From Planctomycetota bacterium (GTDB taxonomy: Bacteria; Planctomycetota; Planctomycetia; Planctomycetales; Planctomycetaceae), in the NCBI GenBank assembly GCA_018242525.1, contig JAFEBS010000076.1, positions 1 through 64,000 of the forward strand: DNA of 64,000 bases, written 5' to 3'. The notes beneath the pieces are model-generated. The model was not told the origin of the DNA, did no database searches, and saw nothing but the letters and a program-made list of their open reading frames with translations. Shown here piece after piece: positions 53,001 through 60,054 of this stretch. The position numbers and the translations under genes are program-made. Within the stretch, counting starts at the first letter, position 1. Every line of letters begins with the position of its first letter.

Positions 53001-53170
53001 CGGCCGGTCTGCTGGAAGTCCTGCAGCCTGATACGAAACGGATTACCGTGCGAACGACGGAAATCGAGGATCGTAAGGCGGCAGACGTTTCCGCGATGCC
53101 CGCCGGCATCGTGAAGACGCCAGAGGAACTGCGGGATGTGATCGCCTACCTGTTGAGTAATCCCGAGTAA
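50036..53170 (+). CDS. Large exported propeller/HEAT/haem-binding protein
   Basis: A 1044-aa protein with a signal peptide (VMCGLLIVSDAFAEEL). Residues about 25-400 are a six-bladed glucose/sorbosone dehydrogenase-like propeller (DLYVSMGDPLWYYGD, FRIRPDGTNLRSFARGLRNP). About 420-700 is helical, HEAT-like. About 720-890 is a beta domain resembling PA14 (YSYFRFEVPSAQRMQLLVGSEDG). Residues about 905-1044 form a PVC-type cytochrome c domain with Cys923-x-x-Cys926-His927 and a candidate distal Met1021. It is probably a periplasmic redox or sugar-handling protein. GGAGGA lies nine bases before the ATG. It converges with DUF1501 copy 3. Confidence 0.92.
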   Translation: MPWFWRVMCGLLIVSDAFAEELDYQVVDPELKVVRLDSSPDASFLSVRADSEGRLFVGGRKTLYAYDLDENGGYKPRHLLFEFPDHSWVNDIEIRGNDLYVVTVSAVYRLPEARVKRDGLTIERLLWGVPNGHVHQCFHACAWGPDGDLYVSMGDPLWYYGDFNRPDHWGHWTMFYRGSPVAERSGDTTIRVGDKEWAAMPYNGVGAVFRIRPDGTNLRSFARGLRNPCGLCFDKNWNLFTNDNDHEGIPALYAPGRLMHVTEGSYWNWPRGWMQSKSPDRADILPMVNEQMGRAVPVLQTYYADGYLPAKYENSLMVARWGRRQVTYFPLESQGSTFSAKEHVLLEGRDQARPVGVCVGRGGRVFVTVCYMAQNEGSPTYRSDLAVITRHDDPDQMPFEGNDVTNISASDLWKEIESPRRTVRNAAHQEILRRGGSVLTQAASRAVELQQKSEFANRPESPHILALESVVLSLPNRPYLPVWRQRDGKPIKAYVDPRNSPKPGWPAWLTEKTWSDLPEVQLNALLVSQRDPKTFPIDWLLPAALRSEDRYVSITAATIVANQPGMELLISLCQSSDHRDRMAGVIAAGYRLTIPRVDAKVPDEAPLSPQQKDEANVILFADEQEPIDLRKYGRVGNYTVAEHWNAAKTHSAEQEKLFALLLKRLDDEDDKVRLQAGHYLSLLNDARSETKVARVTATVQDKRLNLGKLEHLKPVIWTLGPVPDADGFKTVHPVETSPIDLSEKFQIDGKSFEWKQTRTTSPDRPLYDFRQLFGPSPNSSVYSYFRFEVPSAQRMQLLVGSEDGVKVWQNGKLVFENDVVRPLIQLDDVVTLALQPGSNDVLVRVRLRQGLGGEYFHYRHLGDVKLTIPDKPDGLSLADRLKSAGTGTAPVDPKFLDVDWLTAVKTGDVGRGKRLFAAESLGCAKCHAATPSQAGGGGPSLTDAGKRFTVAYMIESVLAPNKVISPIFKSTILELKDGRVVTGLIVSESAGLLEVLQPDTKRITVRTTEIEDRKAADVSAMPAGIVKTPEELRDVIAYLLSNPE

Positions 53171-53192
53171 ACCCTTTTTGGGAGCGTTGCCG

Positions 53193-53298
53193 CTAGCTGC
53201 CCGTGGCCAAAGGGGTCTGACCCTTTGGAGGGCAGTCGATTTACCTTGAAAATCGACTGCCCGGAGAGGGTCTGACCCCTTTGACCACGGGCAGCTAG
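53193..53298. repeat. Dispersed palindrome family B, copy 2, at a convergent junction
   Basis: Ends CTAGCTGCCCGTGG...CCACGGGCAGCTAG are a perfect 14-base inverted pair. Inside are GGGGTCTGACCCTTTGGAGG and GCCCGGAGAGGGTCTGACCC. It fills the gap between two converging genes and includes the stop codon (TAG) of the DUF1501 gene, so it may act as a two-way terminator. Confidence 0.88.
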
Positions 53299-54707
53299 AA
53301 GATCGCCTGCACAACTTCACCGCGGCTGATCGGTTGGGGGCGGCCATCGATATCGTGCATCACGGTCTCGGGATGGTAGCCCAGGCAGTGAAAGAGTGTC
53401 GCCATCAGGTCACGTGGTTCAACGCGGCCTTCCACCGGATACGCCGCGTCTCGATCGGACGATCCATGCACGACACCGCCCTGGACTCCCGCACCCGCCA
53501 GGGCGACGGAAAAAACGTGTCCCCAATGATCGCGTCCGCCGTTGGCGTTGAATTTGGGTGTCCGACCGAACTCGCCCAGCCAGACCACCAGGGTCTGATC
53601 CAGCAACCCGCGTTGAGAAAGATCTTCCAGCAGTGCGGAATACGCCTGATCCATCATCGGCATCAGGAACTCCTTGCACGCCTGGGAATGGCTGGCATGC
53701 GTATCCCAGCCACCCTGGTTCGGCTTGTCTTTGATGCGTGTCCAGTTGATGCGCACGATCGAGGTCCCCGCCTCCACGAGTCGCCGGGCCAACAGGACAC
53801 TTTGAGCATAGCGTGACCGCCCGTAACGCTCACGGACCGAGTCCGGTTCTTGCGAGAGATCAAAGGCCTGACGCGCGGCGGAGCCACCCAACAGTCCCAG
53901 TGCGTGTTCGCTCTCTTCCACGTAGCGGCGGACGGGTGCCGCCCGCATCGATTCCTCGACGCGCAGGTTAACTTGTTCAAGCAATCGGCGTCGCTCGACG
54001 AACCGGGACGAACTGACATCTTCTGGAAATGCGAGGTCGGGAATCCTGAAGCGGGCTTCGTTCGGATCGCAGTTGACCAGCCACGGATCGTGCTTTCGAC
54101 CCAGAAACCCGGCATCCTGACCCGGCCAGGGGAAATTGCCGTCGTTCCAGATATGCTCCGGCAGGACGATCGACGAGGGAAGCCCGTTTACGGACGGTCG
54201 CAACAACCGCACGATGCTGTCGGCACTCGGCCACAGATTGGGTGCCTTGGCGGTCACACTTTCGGCATTCAACGGCACATGTGACATTCCAGTCAGCATG
54301 GCGTAGCCACTGCTGGAATGCGCGTTGTCGCCCGTCCACATAGCCCTCAAGACGGCGATCTTGTCGGTGAGCAGGGCCGTACGTGGCATCAACTCACACA
54401 CGTTCAGACCTGGTGATCGGGACGCGATGGGCTGAAACGGACCACGAACTTCCAGCGGAGCGTTCGGCTTTGGATCCCACGATTCCTGCTGGGCCGGGCC
54501 GCCGGTCAGCCAGAACAGAATGACCGACTTCGCCCGTCCAAATGCGGCTCCCGCTCCCTGGCCACCCGAAACAGGTTCCGCAGCCAAGCCCGCAGACGAA
54601 CCGAGGCGAGACCCGAGCGACAGCCCGCCGACACTCAGGCTGCCAGCCTGAATCCAGTCGCGTCGCGTCAGTCCGGTGCCAGCCACCCCACTTGATTTCC
54701 TCACCAT
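53295..54707 (-). CDS. DUF1501 protein, copy 3
   Basis: A 470-aa exported DUF1501 protein. TRRDWIQAGSLSVGGLSLGS is a clear twin-arginine leader. Family blocks are FGRAKSVILFWLTGGPAQQESWDPKP, VCELMPRTALLTDKIAVLRAM, LARRLVEAGTSIVRINW, GWDTHASHSQ, WLGEFGRTPKFNANGGRDHWG and VALAGAGVQGG. Its stop lies inside a palindromic repeat shared with the converging haem-binding gene. Confidence 0.93.
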   Translation of the reverse strand: MVRKSSGVAGTGLTRRDWIQAGSLSVGGLSLGSRLGSSAGLAAEPVSGGQGAGAAFGRAKSVILFWLTGGPAQQESWDPKPNAPLEVRGPFQPIASRSPGLNVCELMPRTALLTDKIAVLRAMWTGDNAHSSSGYAMLTGMSHVPLNAESVTAKAPNLWPSADSIVRLLRPSVNGLPSSIVLPEHIWNDGNFPWPGQDAGFLGRKHDPWLVNCDPNEARFRIPDLAFPEDVSSSRFVERRRLLEQVNLRVEESMRAAPVRRYVEESEHALGLLGGSAARQAFDLSQEPDSVRERYGRSRYAQSVLLARRLVEAGTSIVRINWTRIKDKPNQGGWDTHASHSQACKEFLMPMMDQAYSALLEDLSQRGLLDQTLVVWLGEFGRTPKFNANGGRDHWGHVFSVALAGAGVQGGVVHGSSDRDAAYPVEGRVEPRDLMATLFHCLGYHPETVMHDIDGRPQPISRGEVVQAIF

Positions 54708-54854
54708 CTGCACAGCACCTCGTTCCACAACAGGGAACTCTTTCGAATAAATCTCCTGCGAATACTATCGGAAATCTAGCAGATCCACCTCAAGAATGCA
54801 TCAGCAAACGTCAATGTCAACAGGGCCTCGCCTTTATCTCGTTCCCATTTCTCA

Positions 54855-54935
54855 TTTCCAAGCTCCCGCTTGGGAACGATGAGACGATAACAATTGAACA
54901 CGCAGCGACCAATCCCTCACGCGTCGGGCTGGTGT
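54855..54935. repeat. Dispersed repeats: family D hairpin and family F copy
   Basis: 54855-54877 contains TTTCCAAGC-TCCC-GCTTGGGAAC, one hairpin of family D. 54916-54935 (CTCACGCGTCGGGCTGGTGT) is a family F copy. The 280-base gap 54708-54987 holds nothing else recognisable. Confidence 0.7.
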
Positions 54936-54987
54936 TTTGAAGCTTCTGCGATTCCGCCGCAACATTCTGCAGCGACCCGACAGAGTG

Positions 54988-57210
54988 TCACAGCTTCGTC
55001 CCATTCACCTTCACCCACGGCGTAAATGCTCCCATGGAGTGGTGCTGAACTTTTCGCTTCCAGATTCTGTGGCCGCAGAATGCGAAGAGCGTGTCTTTGT
55101 CTTTCCCGCCGAGACAGACACCGGTCACGCGGCTGCCGTCGGGCACCGGGAGAATTACCTGCGTGGGGCCGTCGTCGGCACTGATCTGGACACCGCTGCG
55201 AGTGGCAATGAATTGCCGGCCTTCAACGGAGTAGCACACCGACTCCGCTCCAGCGTCATCGTCCCAGTCGGCGACATGCAGGTGAAAGAATCTCTCCTTG
55301 TGGGCAAGTGTACCGTCTTCGTTGATCTGGTAGCTGTAAACCCATTTCGAGTGGCCTTCCGCGACGGAAAGCAACCATTGATCGGGTCGGTAAGCCATCC
55401 CCGTGGCGAATTTGATCCCCGTGTCAACGAGCGTCTTTTTCCCGTCCTTGATCAGCCACACGCTGCCCGGCCCGTGTGGCTGGTCGCCATTCGTGGTGAC
55501 ATACAGGCTGCCGTCGGGCCGAGCGAGGATCGAGTGTCCGCGAATCTCGTCCATCACGACGCGGCCCACTCCCATAGCGTCGTAACGCATCAACTGGCCC
55601 GACTTTTCCGAGATGGTAAACACCGCGCCGTCCGGGCCGACTGTGACACAGTGTGCCTGACCGGCGTCCGCAACGAACTCGGCCACGTTTCCGTCCAGGC
55701 CAATGCGGTGGATGCGGTTGCTCGACGTGTCGGCGAAGAACAATTCGCCGCTGGCATTGCACGCCGGGCCGCGCGTGCTTTTGAAGCCCTCGGCGACCAG
55801 TTGCCAATCTTCGCCGGGGATTAGAATCTCCTGGGCACGCGGGGCACTTGAACCCGCTTTGATTCGTTCGGGCCAGTCTCGCCACAGATAGGCCATCGCC
55901 TCCTGCCAGTTCTCCATGTAACCGGCAACGTGCGGGCCATCGATGACGCGATAACGATAGTCATATCCCGAAAACTTGAGTGCCTTGTCCATCTCCTGAT
56001 CGAGCAGGAACCAGTCCCCGGCGACGTTTTCCATGTCTCGCGTCGCTGTCGTCAGGAAGGCGCGAATCGGCTTTGCTTCGAACTTGCGCACCATGGTTGG
56101 AAACTCGTGTCCCCCGCGAAATGCCACCCAACTGCCGCTGGCCGCATACACGCGGCTGAACGCATCGGGGCGATTCCAGGCCGCTGTGAACGCGGCGATG
56201 CCGCCACTGCTGCCGCCCGCGATGCATCGGTCATTGCCGTCGGTTGAAAGATTGAGCTGGTATTCCTTCGCGATCACCGGGAGAAGTTCGTCAAGGAAAA
56301 AGCGGACGTTGTTGTCGTTCACTCCGTCGTATTCAAAGTCGCGATTGCGCCGCCCCAATGTCCCCGGCATCGGTGCGGGCAGATCTCCGGGGCGGACGAA
56401 GACACCGACCGTCACCGGAATTTCCTTCGTCGCGATCATCGTTTCCAACAGCGTCTTTTCACGCGGATTGAAACCGTCCGTTTTGACATACACGCACGCG
56501 GGCTTTGTGGCGTCATACTGAGCGGGAATGAAGACCGTCACATCGCGTACGGTGCCGGGGAAAACCTTGCTCTGCGTGAAGGTGAACTGTTTCGTTGTAC
56601 CAGGCAGAATATCCTCGGATTTGATCTCTGGCGGTTCGTATTTCGAACCCGCGGCTGCTGCGTTGGGCTGAACGACACCGGTGCCGGCCAGCGGCCGGAT
56701 CAACCATTGCAGATGCGGGTCTCCGGCCTTGTTTTCCCAAAGGTCGATTTTCGCGCCCGGAGTTTTGTTGCCGCCAAAATCATCCATCCCTTTTTCGGGG
56801 GCATGCGTCGGGACAATTGTATAGCTGCCGTTGGCCTGCCTGGCCAGTTTCCAGAGCTGCCAGGGTTGGCCGTTTTCGGATTCCAGGACGATGGCCGCGC
56901 CGTTCTTGTCTCCCCCCTTGGCCACCGCCAGCACCAACTTGGAACTGTAAGACGGACGGATCGCATAATGGTCATCGCCTTTGGGCAGGATCACCCATTT
57001 CTGATTCGCCGCATTCGAAGGCTTGCCGATCGAAACGATCGTTCCGTCGGTTGTTCCCGAATCGACGGCTTCCAGCACCAGTGACGGCGCGCTGACAGGA
57101 ATGACGGAGTAATAACCCCAGTCCTCAGCAAACGAACGATTGGTGACCAGGCTGAAGCTGACGCCAACGACAAGGACGATGATTCGATTGAGCTTGCGTG
57201 AGTTTCGCAT
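54988..57210 (-). CDS. Three-domain exported protein: ricin-type lectin, esterase, SMP-30 propeller
   Basis: A 740-aa protein. A signal peptide (about 1-29) precedes a ricin-like trefoil (about 32-172: IPVSAPSLVLEAVDSG, QPWQLWKLARQANGSYTIVP). Then an alpha/beta-hydrolase like putative esterases of the Fes type occupies about 195-455, with nucleophile Ser335 in AGGSSGG and candidate His in IDGPHVAGY. The C-terminal SMP-30/gluconolactonase propeller (about 475-735) reads FFADTSSNRIHRIGLDGN, ILARPDGSLYVTTNGD. The combination suggests binding of a glycan, deacylation and lactone handling by one secreted protein; the substrate is unknown. Confidence 0.88.
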   Translation of the reverse strand: MRNSRKLNRIIVLVVGVSFSLVTNRSFAEDWGYYSVIPVSAPSLVLEAVDSGTTDGTIVSIGKPSNAANQKWVILPKGDDHYAIRPSYSSKLVLAVAKGGDKNGAAIVLESENGQPWQLWKLARQANGSYTIVPTHAPEKGMDDFGGNKTPGAKIDLWENKAGDPHLQWLIRPLAGTGVVQPNAAAAGSKYEPPEIKSEDILPGTTKQFTFTQSKVFPGTVRDVTVFIPAQYDATKPACVYVKTDGFNPREKTLLETMIATKEIPVTVGVFVRPGDLPAPMPGTLGRRNRDFEYDGVNDNNVRFFLDELLPVIAKEYQLNLSTDGNDRCIAGGSSGGIAAFTAAWNRPDAFSRVYAASGSWVAFRGGHEFPTMVRKFEAKPIRAFLTTATRDMENVAGDWFLLDQEMDKALKFSGYDYRYRVIDGPHVAGYMENWQEAMAYLWRDWPERIKAGSSAPRAQEILIPGEDWQLVAEGFKSTRGPACNASGELFFADTSSNRIHRIGLDGNVAEFVADAGQAHCVTVGPDGAVFTISEKSGQLMRYDAMGVGRVVMDEIRGHSILARPDGSLYVTTNGDQPHGPGSVWLIKDGKKTLVDTGIKFATGMAYRPDQWLLSVAEGHSKWVYSYQINEDGTLAHKERFFHLHVADWDDDAGAESVCYSVEGRQFIATRSGVQISADDGPTQVILPVPDGSRVTGVCLGGKDKDTLFAFCGHRIWKRKVQHHSMGAFTPWVKVNGTKL

Positions 57211-57328
57211 GTTTCCCTTTCAAAGGGCGCGGCAGTTGCAGTTTTCGCGCGGGATACCCAGAGATGTATCCCCTTCGGGAAAAAGAAAGAATGCACGTAA
57301 GTCCAGACCGCCAGAGACCGCCTGGGTA

Positions 57329-58240
57329 TTATGGTTTCAAACCACTGAGTGGATGCTGAACCACTGCGTCCCACGCCAGTTCTTGCAGCAGGCGGTTGAG
57401 GCGCTCTTCGTGTTCTCCCAGTTTGGCCCGCTTCAGAATCGCTGGCACGGGAAGACCGATCGGACTGCGGCGGTAAATTACGGCGTAATTGCAGTAACCG
57501 ACCAGCGCCATCAAGGGTGGCTTGCCGTGGCCGAGTTCATCCGTGAACAGGTCTTCTTGAACCATCAGGCCGGGTGCTTCGCCAGCAATGATTTTCTCGC
57601 GCAGGGCGATGACCGCTTGTGGTGCCGGGGCCAAATACAGCACGGTCTTGCCGTACTTCTTGTTCAGTTCGCGAATATGTTCGTCCATTTTCGCGAAGTG
57701 CTCGGCGTGTCGCTTGCGAAGCTCTTCTCCTGTGATGGCGTTGTGATCCACTTTCGCCGGCCGTTTCGTGGTCGGCTCATAAATGTCCCAGCGCAACCAG
57801 ATCGGCTGGACGATGACGCGGATGTTCTTGTTGTGCTCCAGGGCCAGCGTCGTGAAGTTCTCGATGCCCGGATCGGGCAGGAAGATCGGCGACAGCGTCA
57901 GCACATCGACGTTGCCGGTTTTCAAGGCGGCTTTCGCGGTGTTCTTTTCATCCGGAATGTCCCAATGCTGAATTGTGCGGGAACCGCCAATCGATGAGAG
58001 GCCGACTTGGAGATGATCGGGAATCTCTGACAACTTCGCCAGGTCGGCAACGATTCCCGGAACCCAGACATGAAAGCTGTGCCCGCAGGTGAAGACCCGT
58101 TGTCCCTGGGTAATCGGTTCCACCAGCGTCGAGGGACTGGCGTTATCCTGAGCGTCCAATGCGAGAGGAAAGTATGCAACGCTCAACAAGGCGATCCCGG
58201 TGATCAACGGCCGGGACAATGAGCGAAGTCGTGCAAACAT
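57329..58240 (-). CDS. Exported SGNH-like protein
   Basis: A 303-aa protein with signal peptide (LITGIALLSVAYFPLALDA). TCGHSFHVWVP at residues 51-61 sits where GDS block I would be, with His in place of Asp before Ser55. LSSIGGSRTIQHW looks like block II (Gly), while PAPQAVIAL and a C-terminal His are weak candidates for the rest. It resembles a planctomycete group annotated as hypothetical or SGNH hydrolase-type. Catalysis is not certain. Same strand as the lectin-esterase gene downstream, gap of about 118 bases. Confidence 0.75.
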   Translation of the reverse strand: MFARLRSLSRPLITGIALLSVAYFPLALDAQDNASPSTLVEPITQGQRVFTCGHSFHVWVPGIVADLAKLSEIPDHLQVGLSSIGGSRTIQHWDIPDEKNTAKAALKTGNVDVLTLSPIFLPDPGIENFTTLALEHNKNIRVIVQPIWLRWDIYEPTTKRPAKVDHNAITGEELRKRHAEHFAKMDEHIRELNKKYGKTVLYLAPAPQAVIALREKIIAGEAPGLMVQEDLFTDELGHGKPPLMALVGYCNYAVIYRRSPIGLPVPAILKRAKLGEHEERLNRLLQELAWDAVVQHPLSGLKP

Positions 58241-58360
58241 AGAAAAGTCTCCTGGGTGAGTGGCATTGAGATTTCGATTGGCGACAGCACTCTGATGCCG
58301 ACCAGACTTGAGCACGCAAGTCAAAGCATTCGCTCACGCGTCATCCGTCATTTCCCTGTA

Positions 58361-59992
58361 TCAGAGCGACGATTCAGTCGGATGGACCATTCGTCCCAGG
58401 AACAGGATAGTGCCTGTCTTGAGATCGCGGATTAGAAACAGAAATGGCTGATCGGCGCGGAAGGTCGGTGTGAATGGAACGGTTGGTTCGCCAAACGAGC
58501 CATCCGAAACTCCTGCGGGCAGCGCCGTTGCGGCGGCCGCTTCGGTCCCCGTTTCATTCACTTCGATGAAGGCCTTGTGCAGCACATCTGTGATGAACAA
58601 GGACTTGTCAGGATCCGCACTTTCAGACATTCCTTCGAACTGAGCTCCCTCGGCAGAACGCGGGTCTGCGAACGCGCGCGGCATCCCCATCGCAATCAGC
58701 GTGTCCTTCATGGAGTAATCCGTCTGCAGCGTAAACTTGGGCACGTAAACATGGACCGCGCGAGAATCCAGCGTTTTCATCCAGCTCTCCAGCATGTCGC
58801 CAGTGAGTTGTTTCTCCAGTACCGCCAGTCCATCGAGCTGTTGAGGCAGGACTGCCACCATCGACAGATCGCCCCCCTTGTAGGGAATCTCCAGCATGAG
58901 GTAGCCGTTCTTCCCCGGATACACCGTCGTCGGATCCGGATCGCGCCCGGCCGGAACTTCGGTGGGGGTCGAGAAGAAGGAAAGATCAGAGGTAAACGCG
59001 GCATAGCGAACATCCCACTTGTACTGTTGATGCATGAGCGGTACCTGGACCGTTGTTCCATCCGGAATCTTGAACGCGTCCAATTGAGTCTTTTGTTCCA
59101 GAAACGGCTGCTGCCATTCGCCCTTGAAATAGATCGCATTGGTCAGTACCAACTGCGCATTGTCCACTCCCCCTGATGGAATCAGGTCCCGAATGCGTTT
59201 GTTGGTTTGCTCTTCCACCCAGGCATTGATCTGCTGCCGAGTGGACTCGGCGTTGCTCACAAAGTCCACGGAAACAACCGCAGACTCCCCATAGTACTTG
59301 CGCATCGTCGCCAGGTACGATTTGTCAAACGGATATGTCTGTTCACCCCACATGGCATTCGCGACGCGGACTTCATATTGGTCCACCTGGGCGAGCAGGG
59401 CGTTCAACTCGTTGGCGGCTTTTACGGCTTTAGGATAAGCGTCTCGAAGTCCGGGTTTCCTCGACTCTACAAGTTCGGTCACCTGCTGGTTCGCTTCCTC
59501 GAGATCCTTGCGAAGTGTCACGATCCGATTTCGCAGTTCTTGCGGAATCGGCTTCGAACGGAACCGTTGGTTCAGCACGGACATTCCCGCATGAATCACA
59601 TCCATTTTCCAGGGATTCAATTCGGCATCGGCTTCGATCTGTCGCACGGAATCCGAGTAGTGCAGTACCGTTCCCATTTGAACAGCGGTTTCACGCCGAG
59701 CCCCCTCAACGGCCAGAGCCAGAGCACTCGACACAGAATAGGGTGACACGAAGACATTCCGACCCGGGTTCTCGCGTGCCAGTTCTCGATAGAGATCCAT
59801 CGCGAAGCCACGGTTGGAAGAAATTACCTCGTTCGCAGTGAGCAGTTCCTGCGCCGTCAGTTCGTTGTCCACAATCAGTTCGTTGGCTGTGGCCTCGACT
59901 TCGAGCTTGTCAGCCTTGTTGCAGCCAGGTCCCTGCAGACAGACGAGAATCGCCAATCCGGCCAACACACGCATGCGAGCGAATTCGATCAT
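58361..59992 (-). CDS. Serpin (serine protease inhibitor), membrane- or lipid-anchored
   Basis: A 543-aa protein, longer than the usual 370-400. The N-terminus (VLAGLAILVCLQGPGCNK) ends in a lipobox-like Cys. The serpin core includes NVFVSPYSVSSALALAVEGA, QLVLTNAIYFKGEWQQPF and HKAFIEVNETGTEAAAATA. The hinge GTEAAAAT begins at Gly482 and is the pattern of inhibitory serpins. Counting from it, P1 would be about Ser with P2 Val, suggesting a small-residue target protease (inference). About 80 extra residues (ELNPWKMDV...VDQY) form a predicted coiled coil between helices. No protease gene is adjacent. Confidence 0.88.
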   Translation of the reverse strand: MIEFARMRVLAGLAILVCLQGPGCNKADKLEVEATANELIVDNELTAQELLTANEVISSNRGFAMDLYRELARENPGRNVFVSPYSVSSALALAVEGARRETAVQMGTVLHYSDSVRQIEADAELNPWKMDVIHAGMSVLNQRFRSKPIPQELRNRIVTLRKDLEEANQQVTELVESRKPGLRDAYPKAVKAANELNALLAQVDQYEVRVANAMWGEQTYPFDKSYLATMRKYYGESAVVSVDFVSNAESTRQQINAWVEEQTNKRIRDLIPSGGVDNAQLVLTNAIYFKGEWQQPFLEQKTQLDAFKIPDGTTVQVPLMHQQYKWDVRYAAFTSDLSFFSTPTEVPAGRDPDPTTVYPGKNGYLMLEIPYKGGDLSMVAVLPQQLDGLAVLEKQLTGDMLESWMKTLDSRAVHVYVPKFTLQTDYSMKDTLIAMGMPRAFADPRSAEGAQFEGMSESADPDKSLFITDVLHKAFIEVNETGTEAAAATALPAGVSDGSFGEPTVPFTPTFRADQPFLFLIRDLKTGTILFLGRMVHPTESSL

Positions 59993-60054
59993 GGGATTCC
60001 CGATTTGACATGGCAATCGATGGGTCGCCCCATCGTCGGGCCAGGGGCAAAGCT

